DNA of 64,000 nt. Source: Conoideocrella luteorostrata (taxonomy: Eukaryota > Ascomycota > Sordariomycetes > Hypocreales > Clavicipitaceae). The stretch spans positions 62,001 through 126,000 of the forward strand of contig JASWJB010000050.1 of assembly GCA_032433595.1 (NCBI GenBank), read 5' to 3'. Made by a program: the position numbers and the translations under genes. Below, in pieces: positions 43,719 to 54,612 of the stretch (its first letter is position 1; each line of letters starts with the position of its first letter). The notes below the pieces were generated by a model. That model was not told the origin of the DNA and did no database searches. It saw only the letters and a list, made by a program, of their open reading frames with translations.

Positions 43719-45818
43719 CTACCAACCATCCGTTACAGCGCCGTGGCTTGCATCCCCCACCAACTTGGCATACTTGGCTAACACGCCCCTCTGGACTCTC
43801 GGCGCGGGAGCCTTCCACTCTGCTTTTCTTCGTGCCATTTCCTCTTCCGAGACTGCCGCATCGATGCGGTTCTTGACGGCGTCGATGGTGACCTGGTCCC
43901 CATCCTTGACTAAAGCAATCGGTCCTCCTACAGCCGCCTCGGGTACCACATGTCCGACAATGAACCCGTGAGAAGCGCCGCTGTACCGACCATCCGTCAC
44001 GAGAGCAACGTTGGACAAGCCAGCACCCATGATGGCTGCACTCGCACGCAACTGCTCGGGCATTCCTGGCCCGCCCTTTGGACCCTCATACCTCACGATA
44101 AGGACCAGATTGCCGTCTTCTTGCTTGATGTCGCCTCTGGACAGCGCGTTATTCAGGTCCCTCTCACAATCATATACCCTTGCTGTACCGGTAAACGATA
44201 ACCCTTCCTTCCCAGTGATTTTGGCTACTGCGCCGTCCGGTGCCATGTTTCCTCTTAGAATTCGAATGTGACCGCTGGATTTGATGGGGTCTTCGAGGGG
44301 ACGAATGATCTGCTGGCCGGGGTCAAGGCTGGGCCAGTCGGCTACGTTTTCGGCGAGGGTCTTGCCCGTGACGGTCATGATGGATCCGTCAATGAGATCC
44401 TTTGCGATGAGCATTTTCAGGACGGACGGAGTGCCGCCTACTTGATAGAGATCTTCCATGAGATATTTCCCGCTAGGGGCGAGGTCGGCTAAGAACGGGG
44501 TGCGGTCACTTGCGCGCTGGACGTCGTCAATGGTTAGGTCTACGCCGGCAGTGTTGGCCATGGCCAGGAAATGCAAGACGCCGTTTGTAGAACCGCCCAG
44601 AATCATGGTCAGTACGAGAGCGTTTTCGAATGCCGCGCGGGTGAGGAGATCGCGGGGACGAATATCCTTCTCCATGGTCGTCTTGATGACCTGTCCTGCC
44701 CGTTCGCACTCACGGCTCTTTTCAGGCGATAGAGCAGGATAAGATGACGATCCGGGGAGAGTGAGGCCCATTGCTTCTATGGCTGTGGCCATGGTGTTGG
44801 CCGTGTACATGCCTCCGCAGGCCCCAGCACCTGGACACGCATGCTTCTCAATATCAGACATGACGTCGGAGCTTTGGCGCCCGGGCTTCCCTGCATTATT
44901 CTTGGCCTGGAGGCGACCATAGGCGTATGCTCCGGAAGCTTCGTAGCAGGTGCTGATGTTGACATTGCGCTCTAGCAAGCTGGAGTGGCCTTTGTGGATG
45001 GTGCCGCCGTATATCATGATGAAGGGGCGGTTGTGTCGGGCTGCAGCCATGATGACACCAGGCATGTTTTTGTCGCAGCCGGGGATGGAGATGTTGGCGT
45101 CGTGGCGTTGCGCCGAGGTGACGGACTCGATGGAGTCGGCTATGAGTTCTCTGGTTTGGAGGGAGAATCTCATGCCTGTATCTCACGTGTACATGTGTGA
45201 GCAGATGCTCCTTGAAAATTCAATCTGCTGGACTGAGCTATGTGATACGTACCATCACCACCCATTGTAATGGCATCGGATACACCTACTGTGTTGAACT
45301 GCCATCCGATCATGCCCTCTCTCTCCACGGCGTTCTTGACGATTTTTCCAAATTCAAGCACTAGGCCAAGTCAGTCTTCCCAACCCCCGTACTTCCACAG
45401 CGACTCTCTTCTATGAGCCAAGTTACTCACAATGTGTGCTTTACGGGTGAAGTTAGCATTTATATACAGCAGCGAAAGAAGATACACAATACTTGCTTGC
45501 ATGGGTTTCCCTCCCACCACACGGTAGCGACTCCCACCTGGGGAGCATTCTTCATCATGTCTTCATTAGGAACGCCAGCTCCGTAGAGCATTGCCTATGA
45601 AAGGTCACAGTTAGCAACACGAGCGTTTTCAAAGAGCTGGACGAGTATGGGAAATGCACCTGAGCACCGGGAAAGTCATGCTCCCTCGTCAACACGGTCG
45701 ACCACCGATTCAGCGCTCCGCCTGGAGGCAGACACTTGAACTGGATATAGTCAGCCGAGGACTTGGGATCGTGGCCTGGTATTGCGGGGATGTTGGATTC
45801 TCCTCCCGTGTCTGCCAT
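43719..45818 (-). CDS. Dihydroxyacid dehydratase (ILV3/IlvD family)
   Basis: Five exons (45818-45660, 45594-45497, 45438-45431, 45360-45253, 45175-43719) give 609 residues. Exon 3 is 8 nt and the intron before it has a GC-AG boundary (GCAAGT...AAAG); only this splicing restores NPCNTHLLEFGK. The enzyme makes 2-keto acids for valine and isoleucine synthesis. Fe-S ligand cysteines are visible as Cys85 (NPCN), Cys158 (PGCDKNMPG) and Cys244 ([11 protein letters not shown]). [15 protein letters not shown] and the C-terminal [20 protein letters not shown] also match. The N-terminus ([17 protein letters not shown]) is acidic and lacks a mitochondrial presequence, unlike the canonical biosynthetic isozyme, so this may be a paralogue. 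A role in self-resistance, known for some fungal homologues, is not indicated by neighbours. Confidence 0.92.
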
Positions 45819-47283
45819 GATGGGGATACGATTTAACTAGTCAAGCCAAAGATGAATGGGTGCTCCGGCACGAACACAACAGAGATTTCAGCTGCAAAGT
45901 CTCGGAAATGCCCAGTTGTGTGGTCTACGAGCATTGGGGTTCGTCGACAACGGGAAACTTTAATATAGTACTCCGTACGGAGTACAATATGGGCCACCTA
46001 CGTACCGGCGGACAGAAGACCGATGGCCGGGTAATTATGGGCAGGAGCTGTGCTCCGATCCCCAAAAAATGAAGGGGGGAGGGGGAATGAGGCCAATTGG
46101 CGGAATTGCTGGGTTCAGGCGGCGAGTCCCATATTTTGCAAGATGCAAGTTAGGTTGCGGTTACATGGGGCATGGGGTGGGACAGAAGACCAGCAGGGGG
46201 ATGGCGGTTTGGCTGAAGAAGTTGACTTACACACAACCAAATGTCCTGGCCGCACAATACCTCTCGTGAAGAGAATCACGGCGGTGATGGAGGAGGGAAG
46301 GAGGAGAGGAGGCGGGAAAGACTCGACGCAGCTCCCTCCCCCAGTGGGTTGGTTGGATGACGGAGGGTGACGATGCCGCCCGCCCTCCTCACTCGCGTCT
46401 GCTCTGTTCCGCATCCTGCTCTCCAGAATAGTGACGCAGCATTCATGTCGTAGCTCTTTGCTGCACTGTTAACTACGCGCCTTACCGCAACACCTCCGAA
46501 ATCCTCATTCAAATCACTGCCCCACCTGCTGCGTACTCTGTACACTGCAGGCAAGTATCCCCATCCCCATTGCCCCCCATTCTATAGTTACTCAGTGGTA
46601 CTCTGCCGCAACCACGGAGCACTGTAAAATACATAACCACCAAAGCCCCGTACTAACATTGCAGTATCCTATCCCCTGTGGGGCCCCATCCAAATGACCG
46701 TCATGCCCAATAGCACTGCATCTGTTAGCAATCTGCCCGCTGTAGACTCCCCGCAGTACCCCGCCCACTTGGTGCGATATTACTATTTTACTTGGAGAAC
46801 TAAGTACTCCGTAGTTACTGACCAATCCATCTCCACCGCTTCTTGTCGGTAGCATTGAAGCCGAGAGGCACGATTTGACTCCTTACGTGCAGATGCATTT
46901 ACACATGTTATGGCGGCCATGAATGGCAATTTGTTGGTTGTCACTCCACTGTGGTCAGTAAAGAGACCTACACTTTGCGCAAAGCCCATGTTAGAAGGCA
47001 GCGGAGAACCGGGAGATCAACGACCTCGTATCGATGGGCACGTCATGTCACATGTGTAGCTCGCAAGTGTAGTGATCTGAATCGCCAAATTTAGACACCC
47101 ATAACCGATTCCAAATCTGCACCCGAAGTTTAGCTTTAAGATAACTACAAACCAGTTAAATCAACATAGAAACCACAGAATTATCCCAAACTAATTGTGA
47201 TCCTTGCCCTACAAAAACGGTTAATCCATTGCCCCATCCATCATCGAACGCCTATGCTCCAACTCTTGTCAAGCCACCATCAT
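45819..47283. other. Intergenic region with strong palindrome
   Basis: An 18-bp perfect palindrome at 45968-45985 and a half-site at 46805-46813 belong to the dispersed motif family. A GGA-rich stretch (about 46288-46316) is low complexity. I see no gene. Confidence 0.6.
45968..45985. repeat. 18-bp perfect palindrome GTACTCCGTACGGAGTAC
   Basis: The sequence equals its own reverse complement over 18 bases. It is the most complete copy in the window of the dispersed ACTCCGTACGGAGT family, lying about 150 bp upstream of the dehydratase start. Confidence 0.95.
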
Positions 47284-48313
47284 TCAACGAAGTCGTGGCT
47301 CCGCGTCGTCATCCAGAATGGAAGATATTCTTGTCTTGTCTTGAGCCAACATGCGGTATGTAGCCCTTCGATCCTTGTCCGGGCTGGCAAGGGGAGTAAT
47401 TGGATTGCTTTCGCTGTACTGGCAGCACGCTCCGGACCGCCAGGCCTGTTCCAAAGCCACGGGAGAAGCATTCATGCCGTAATCGTTGGCAACAACAGTC
47501 CAGAAAGAGCTCTTGTGGGTTTCATAGACAGCACGAAGGCGTTGAAGGTCCACATGAGCTGGAGTATGCACTGAAGCCGAAGGTGGTGACAGGCGGGAAG
47601 TGTCGAGGCGAAGCGGTGACCCGGAAGTCTGATATATAGGGCTGTCGTGTTGGTGAATGTTGACCGGCGGGAGAGTCTCGTGGCGGTGTTCAGGCGTGAC
47701 GACCATTGGATATCTTGGAACCGTTTCGCTCAACTGCTGAGGGAAATGAAGGCTCTCCGGCTTGGGCAAAATAGCAGGCAGTCTCGGTGATCTCTCCACA
47801 GACATTATGCGCGACAACCGCATATCGCCGTTAGGCGGCTTGGGAAGAAAGCTGCCACTGACCACCGGCGGCGAGAGCGATCGAGTGTCACCTCGATACA
47901 CAGGGCTGCAAGACGCGGTGGCTTGCTGGCTCGGGGATGGGTCGGATGATCCTGACGAGCAGGATGCAGTGCGCTTACGCCTGGTGCTTCCATGAGACAG
48001 TTGATGGTAGTGCAGGCGGCAAGCAAGCTCAGTCTTGTTCAGATGGGCTGCGATGTGCTTGTAAGGCATCTTTTGGAGCCGAGTCTGAAGCAGATAGGCT
48101 TCCTATATAAAAAGCAAGTCAGCAATAGATTAGCGTTTGTTTCTCCTTTTCTTCAAGGAAAAGAAATCAATATACCTCGTCCTCCCTCCATGCTCGGCCA
48201 CTTCCGGTCAGTGGAGTCTTCCTGTTCTTCGTTACGCCATTTTCGTGACGCTGCATGGCGTCTTTGATTGGTGTATACGCAGACTGAACTTGTACGGCTT
48301 GCGTTCGAGACAT
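47284..48313 (-). CDS. Myb/SANT-like DNA-binding protein
   Basis: Two exons (48313-48176, 48102-47284) with a 73-bp GTATAT...TAG intron give 318 residues. The splice falls inside the recognisable domain: GRAWREDEEAYLLQTRLQKMPYKHIAAHLNKTELACRLHYHQ at about residues 41-82, a single Myb-like helix-turn-helix found in fungal regulators. The remainder is Ser/Pro/His-rich and probably disordered, with a C-terminal helical segment (VDLQRLRAVYETHKSSFWTVVANDYG). Targets are unknown; nuclear localisation is supported by STRRKRT after the domain. The promoter lies in the large gene-poor region to its right. Confidence 0.82.
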
Positions 48314-51300
48314 TGTACTCCAGCAAAGACGTTTGGCTGTCTATACAGACGGACAGAAGAAGAGAAGAATATGAGTTTATTATTAAAGGAACCGAGACGG
48401 CAAACCAGGCCTCTTCAAGGTCAACAATGTCTCAACGTATGGTCTTGTGTATATGTGGAAATGCTTTCAAAGTCCAGCTCGACAACGATTATGAGATTGA
48501 ATCGAAGAATTGAACTGAATAGAGAAAATAAATAAAAGCTGTTGAATATAATCAACTAGAATCTTGGTTATTGTCGAAATGAAAGGAGTGGCAGCGGCCT
48601 AGCCAGTTGGGTGTTTAAGGAAAGTGTAGAGCTGGCTGCGAAGAAAGAGAACGAAAACGAGAGAAAAGAAACGACCCTTTGAATCGAGCTTGCAGAACCA
48701 GTGTTTTCCCAAACATATAAATTGAGGAAAAAAGAAGGAAAAACGAAAAGGAAAAAAAATAGAAGCCTCCGAGTTATAATAAACCAGACAAAAGAAAACC
48801 AGGAGCCGGCCTGTTACAGGGTGTCTGGTCCGCATGTTCCCATTTCACGAAACGACTAGACGGTGATGTTCCGAATCTGGGACATCGTCGACAGGGGTCC
48901 CTGCCCCTCTTGCGATCTAGCCCTGTTACATCTCAGTTCGGCCATCCACTCTGTGACAGATGGGACCTGCCCAGCATGACGTTTTGCCCTGATCCTCATA
49001 ACAACCCAACTATATTTCTCGCTTGATGAGTCGTCGACTTGGAATCAGGCAGTGGGGGTCAACAGCATTAAAACGGGATTGATTCGTGGGCCACGCTTGT
49101 CTTTCGGCTTCTTCCAACCACTCGGCGAGCCGTGGTTCCTGAGGCTCTGTTTGGAGCGTCATCTCATTACAATACTTCATGCCAGCATCTCCACCGTTCC
49201 ACAGCATGCTAAACGTTAATCCATTCATGCTCGTAGCCGTCTGCTCAGGAACCGACATGTCGAAGTTTGGCAACATTCCTGGCGCAGTTACATCTTGAGT
49301 TGGATCCAAGTAGTCAGACTTTGGCCAAATGCAGAGAAAGGAGTCGCCGCCCGCCGCGTTCAATTATTTGCAGGCGTAGGTAGACCGGTAAGGACAATTT
49401 GCGAAACATGACGGCGGAATGGGAAGTCGGAAGACAAGGCGCGAGCTGCAGCGTGCAGAGGGTTCAGCTTGGCATCTGAACTACAGCATGATTAGTGTGG
49501 TCGTGTGACTGCCCTGGCGAGGACGCGACGGTTGCGACCCCGGGCGGCTCTGTCGAAGTGATGAAGCAACTGAAGCTCATGACAGTGACAGGGCCTCCTC
49601 CTGGCTGGAGTCACCGCCAAACACTGCCCCTTGCCCGGCAGCCTGGTTTACCGTCGGGTTTGAACACCCCTACTCAGCCACATCCGAGGCCAGGCTGGCC
49701 CACCCGCGCTGCAGCGTTCCTGCGTCCATGTCAGTTCAGCGGCACATGTGTTGTGTAATGAGACTCCTCCCCAAGCCGTTTGGTTTGAAGTCGCTACATT
49801 GAAACGCAGACACTGTTTCTCATGCCAATCCACAAGCCCATGCCCGGGGGTCCATGTCCGCTCCGCTAGCTTTTGCGCGGTGATTTACGGCGCCGTTGTC
49901 AGGTAGACAGGAAGCCAGTGTAGAGGGGCAGAGGAGAGGGGCATAGGAGAGGTTTGACGTGAGAAAATGGCACTCGTCATGCAAACCTGTGTGATTGTGC
50001 ATCGTGACGAGCTCATCATCGGTCGCCGCGGCTTGGTTCCAGAGCCCGGCATCTTCTCCGGAGTACGGAGCACTCCGTGTAATAATACATTTGATCTTAT
50101 TAATCCACTCGTACCGCTCTGTTCTGATAGTCTGGTCCCGGTTGTTTTCCTGGCAGTCCCCCACACCAAGCCGACGAGGTGTCTTGGATCCTCCAGCCTG
50201 ATCCGCTCGTTTCCTTGACGTGGCCGCGCCGTGGCTAAGCGCCACGGTCTTGACGGTTGCATCTGAGGGGGCTAGGGCTACGGCAGGGCTTGGTTCGGGG
50301 GTCCCTTGAAACTGTCCAACAGACAGTTGCGATCTCAAGTTGGTATCAGCATGGACGCGGGCTGCACATATTTCAATCCGATGGCACTTTGCAGAGTTTT
50401 TGAAACTCACGATTTTCTTCTTGCAAACAACTTTATTCTGTTTACAGTCTTTTCGTCCCATTCTCTCCTCCTGAGACTCGCGCGTTGTCTTGGTTTTGTT
50501 TTTGTCTTTCCACTCGGGATGAAATGAATCCTTGGTTTCAACGACATCGTGATAGTTTCGCGGCCCATTTTCATGCGTTTGCTGAATGAAACGATTCTCA
50601 AGCGCCCCTTCTCTGGCTGGCAATCGACTGACGGATTGAATCAAGAGCGGCGTATGGTGCTTGTCCACTGCCTCGACACCAGCACGGCTTCTTGCTGCTA
50701 GAGTGGGCTGCGTTTCTGCCTCTTCCCTTATTCTCTGAGTGGCTACCGGTGTGATTGGCGACTTTCTCTCCTATTGGGTGTTCACGTGAGCTACGTTGAA
50801 GTAAACTGGATCAACCTGAGGACGATTGTCGGCTTGATGATGGAACTGAGCCTGTTTCAAAGCCCACACAATATGAGGGGGTTTTATCGTGAAGCATGAA
50901 TAGCCAGCCGGCGTGAGGCACTGCTTAATTACAATTTTGAGCTCGGCATTAAACGATCTGGTACAGCGGCAAATGAATTCGTGTCGTTTCTTCCACTACA
51001 ATCGGTCCCCGACACTCATTCCCGTTGAGAATATCTGACGCGAGGTAAGAGTCGTACACTCAGTCTACTGGATCTCCCTAGTAATTTTTTTCCCTCCCCT
51101 TTTCGTCCCTTATAGACTCATCCCGGTATAAACAAAAAAAAAGACACATAATTGAATCCACAATCCACAATTTATCTAGAGCAACTAGCACATCCACCAT
51201 CAACAGGTATAGCAATCATTGGTATAGCTGCTGATGTGATCCCAATAGTATTGTAGCTAAGCAGGATACTAAGCCAACTGCCACCGAAGCAAAGGTGCTA

Positions 51301-52796
51301 ATGCTGGCCAAAGATACGAATAATGATACCACACGTGCTGCTATCATGGAAACCCGTAATGATCTTATCAAGAAGACAGGGGCAGAGAATCCCAGGCCGT
51401 CTAAAGAGATAGGAAGGTGGTTGACAAAGTCTGCTCGCTATACTGGATGTAGACGGTAGAGCAGTTTTTCTCGGGCCCAGCGAGGCTCCCTAGTAATAAA
51501 TAAGTCAATTTTCTCTGGTTGTTCGATCAAGTCTAGACTCAGCTCACCTAGTTTCGCTCCAAGTCAGACACCTTACCCATTGACCCTTCGCACACCAGAT
51601 CTGCAAATTTCTGCCATTCCTGCTACATGTGTTCCGCACGGTAGAGCAGATTGCCCGGGGCATTGTACATATCGCTACATGTATTCCAAGTACATTCCCA
51701 GCCAACCAACACCCTGTGGCAAGCAATTGTGCTCGTCTTGTCTCCTGACGTATTATCTCGACTGAGCTCGGCATCTATGAGGTAGAGATGTGGAGGATGC
51801 TGCATCATATGGAACAAGAACTCCATATTATTGTACTCGTAAACCAAGTTGTGCCAAGGCAATTGTCCAACATTAGTTCTTGCGGAGGGTATTTGCAGAT
51901 CTGTACGAGTATTCGCTGCGTAGTTAACTCGTTAGATGACAGCCTGCAGTTGATGTCAAACTCCTTTCGGCTGCTAGACTATAGACAAGCATCGGGCGAT
52001 CGATTAGCTGCCACTATGCTCCCCGGTAATTCATAATGTAAACCTGGGCGCCTGGAAATATATGTGTATACACGCTGCAAAAGTATTCCGGCTGGACAAG
52101 GGCTGCCACGGCAGCTGATGTACTTTGTGGAGCTCACGAGCACAAGTGGGCAAGTTCAGACTGACTGAGGGCGATGTAGCAGGTACATCGCTGGACACGA
52201 TTGCAATGGCCGGTACGGAGCATTCGGTAGCGTATCTATCTCTGGACACTTACGGATCATGTACCGAGCGAACGACGTAGTGCGCATAGGCCATCTTCGA
52301 TTTGCACGCAAGGAACATAAAACACAGGGGGAGGAGATTCCACTCTCTCTTGTTAGTATACTACTTTTAGTAACTACCTGCCAGGCCGTATCGGGGGGGA
52401 GATTGAAGCCTCAGGCAGAAGCGAGGTACGGGCTCAATGGAGAAGCAAACTTATTGTACGGAGTCTGGACGGTCAATCACCTTAAGAAGTGGGGGCCATC
52501 AGGTTGAATGTGAATGATGGCAGGAGCATCCGCCTGGGAAAGGGATTGTTCCTCGTCACGTTTTGAACACGCCGTTGCTTGCATAGCGCGCTTTGCATAG
52601 AATCTGGGTCTGCATAACATATACCGAGTACAACGCACCAGAATGTCGGCAATGCTAAATGGAAATTAAACGGCCATGGCAGCTTCTCATCAACACTCAC
52701 TTCTTATTTTTCTGACCAAGCTCAGATAACCACCAATCTTCCTGGCTACTGCCTGGTGAGGTGGTACAGACTACCCGGATCTGCAGATATAATCAA

Positions 52797-52812
52797 GTAC
52801 CTAAGTAGGTAC
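52797..52812. repeat. Inverted repeat GTACCTA-AG-TAGGTAC
   Basis: Perfect 7-base arms flank a 2-base spacer, followed at once by another ACCTACC. It resembles the arms of the 14438-14458 palindrome. Confidence 0.85.
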
Positions 52813-53410
52813 CTACCTGGCAAAGTGGGGACAAATGACATGTACAGTACGAATCACCATGTCGGTGGAGCCCTTCGGATGGCCTTGGCGAGGTCATGCT
52901 TGATATGTAATTGGAGGGAAATGGCACACAGTCCACAACAATTATGCTGTTCGCGTACTGTACCACCGTGGTTCGCCGGGGGCTTAGCCTCACAGCCACG
53001 CCAACAGCACGGAGTACTAGAACGGAGTAGTTAGATGCAGACCCCAATGTGCTTTCCTGCCCCGTCGATCGATTGATTTCCCTCAAGTCGCTTTCCCGGC
53101 AGAAAAAAGCACCAAGCTGTCCCCAAACCCTCGACCTCCTCCCCCCCAAAAAAAAAGCCCCGACCAGAGTTACTTGGTCCTGAAGTACTCCTCGCCGTGC
53201 TCTCCTGGCATCTCCCTTGCGATCTGGATCTAGTCTGTCGCGAGCTTGTACTTGGCTGGTATCCACCTCGCCATTCATCAAATTCGAGATATCTTTGTCC
53301 AGCTTCGTTCAACTGCCTCAAAATCAGACCAATCGTTGCACGTTGCGCAAAGGGGGGGAAGAGAGAAGAAGGCTCGCCAGCCTGGTGTTGTGTCCTGCCG
53401 GGTCGTGCTC

Positions 53411-53460
53411 TGCCTGCCAGCCTGCCTGCTTGCCTGCTTGCCTGCTTGCCTGCTTGCTCT
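53411..53460. repeat. TGCC/TGCT microsatellite
   Basis: The unit CCTGCTTG repeats about four times, preceded by TGCCTGCC units. It is a simple tandem repeat without spacers, so not a CRISPR-like array. Confidence 0.85.
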
Positions 53461-54612
53461 GACTGCGTACGCTGCCCTCTCACCGGCGGCGCACCGTACG
53501 CCCAGCTTCTGAATCGGCAACCAACGCCGCCCAGCATCGCCACCCACGGCCCATCTATCACCCCGTCAGCTGCATCGCATCAGCTTTGATCAGTCACCAC
53601 GTTCACCACCCTCTCTGCAGATTGTTATGAGATATAGCTTCTCCCTTCGTTGGTTTCACAAAGGCGTCCCCTTGAACCTTGATCTATCACTCCAGTCTGC
53701 TCATCATCAATCGGCTGTCAGCGCTCGTCATACAATACAGAGACGGAGGCGGACACTCACATCTCACACCTCTCACCTCTCACTTCACGCCTCTCACTTC
53801 ACACCTCACCCTAACACTTAACACGTACTTTTTTTTTCACTTGGCACAAGCTTCGCACCTCTCACAGAACCCAGCCCACTTTCTCACGGAGTTTGGAGCC
53901 CACACCATCCAGACAAACACTATCAGACCATTGGACCATTGGACCATAGGCACCCCCCAGCTAGGTCCAACCGGACCATACCAGACTAAGCCGGCCTCCC
54001 ACCACTAATCCTTCCAGGCGGCGGGTCAACCGAATCCGTCAATTACCTCGACCTGCCCAGTTTTCGAGGTGCAGAACCTTGTATTACGCAAACCCGTGGC
54101 TCTGCCCCGTCTACCACACCAGTCCCGAGCCTCGGACCACCACCTGTGTAACTTTGACTTTGCAGCTCTGTCCCAGGACTTCTTGCGCCTTCGTGTCGCA
54201 GAAGAGAGCAAAGCACGTCGTGTCAACATCGAGATACCCTTCCAGCGCCCTCTACCTGAGATATCACGTTGCCCGTAAGTACAGCAATGCTCTCCTCCCC
54301 GATTTTTGCCCATGTCGCGCATACATGCCGAAATTCACGCTGTGAATTGGGCCTGGTACAATGCCGCTTGCCGTGGTCAAGCACGCGCGTTGAAAGCTTC
54401 GCAAAAAGCTACGCTACACCAGCCGCGTCGCTGCAGAGACACCCATGTTTGTCGCCAGTCCTTTCCCGCCTCGCAAACAATGACCTGTCCTGCTCCCGCT
54501 TTGCCTTGCTTGCGCTGCTTCGTTTTACCATGCCTCTGGCCCCTTTACTTTCCCGCTACCTTTCTTGTCAACCGCGAATACTGATGATACTTGTTCCCAT
54601 CGCATCCAGATC

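Larger units (their letters stand above)
48314..54612. other. Gene-poor region of 6.3 kb between two outward-facing Myb-like genes
   Basis: I find no supported gene. Weak frames exist: minus 49010-49276 (88 residues from an ATG, ends RRLIKREI) and minus 49820-50668 (282 codons, no ATG start, contains a dispersed motif). A plus-strand relic frame ends at about 51462. Dispersed motif copies lie at 50064-50078, 52214-52220, 52457-52464 and 53009-53030. GTACCTA-AG-TAGGTAC is at 52797-52812, and a CCTGCTTG tandem is at about 53421-53458. Sequence from about 53600 is rich in CTCAC/CT repeats, as in a long fungal 5' leader. Confidence 0.5.

Noticed and set aside
49820..50668. A 282-codon open frame on the minus strand
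   Set aside because: It begins without an ATG (first Met near codon 70), shows no domain or composition typical of a protein, and contains the dispersed TACGGAG/CTCCGT motif that otherwise lies outside genes.
53411..53460. Regular short repeats suggesting an array
   Set aside because: The units are contiguous TGCC/TGCT without spacers, a microsatellite; CRISPR arrays are not expected in a fungal nucleus.
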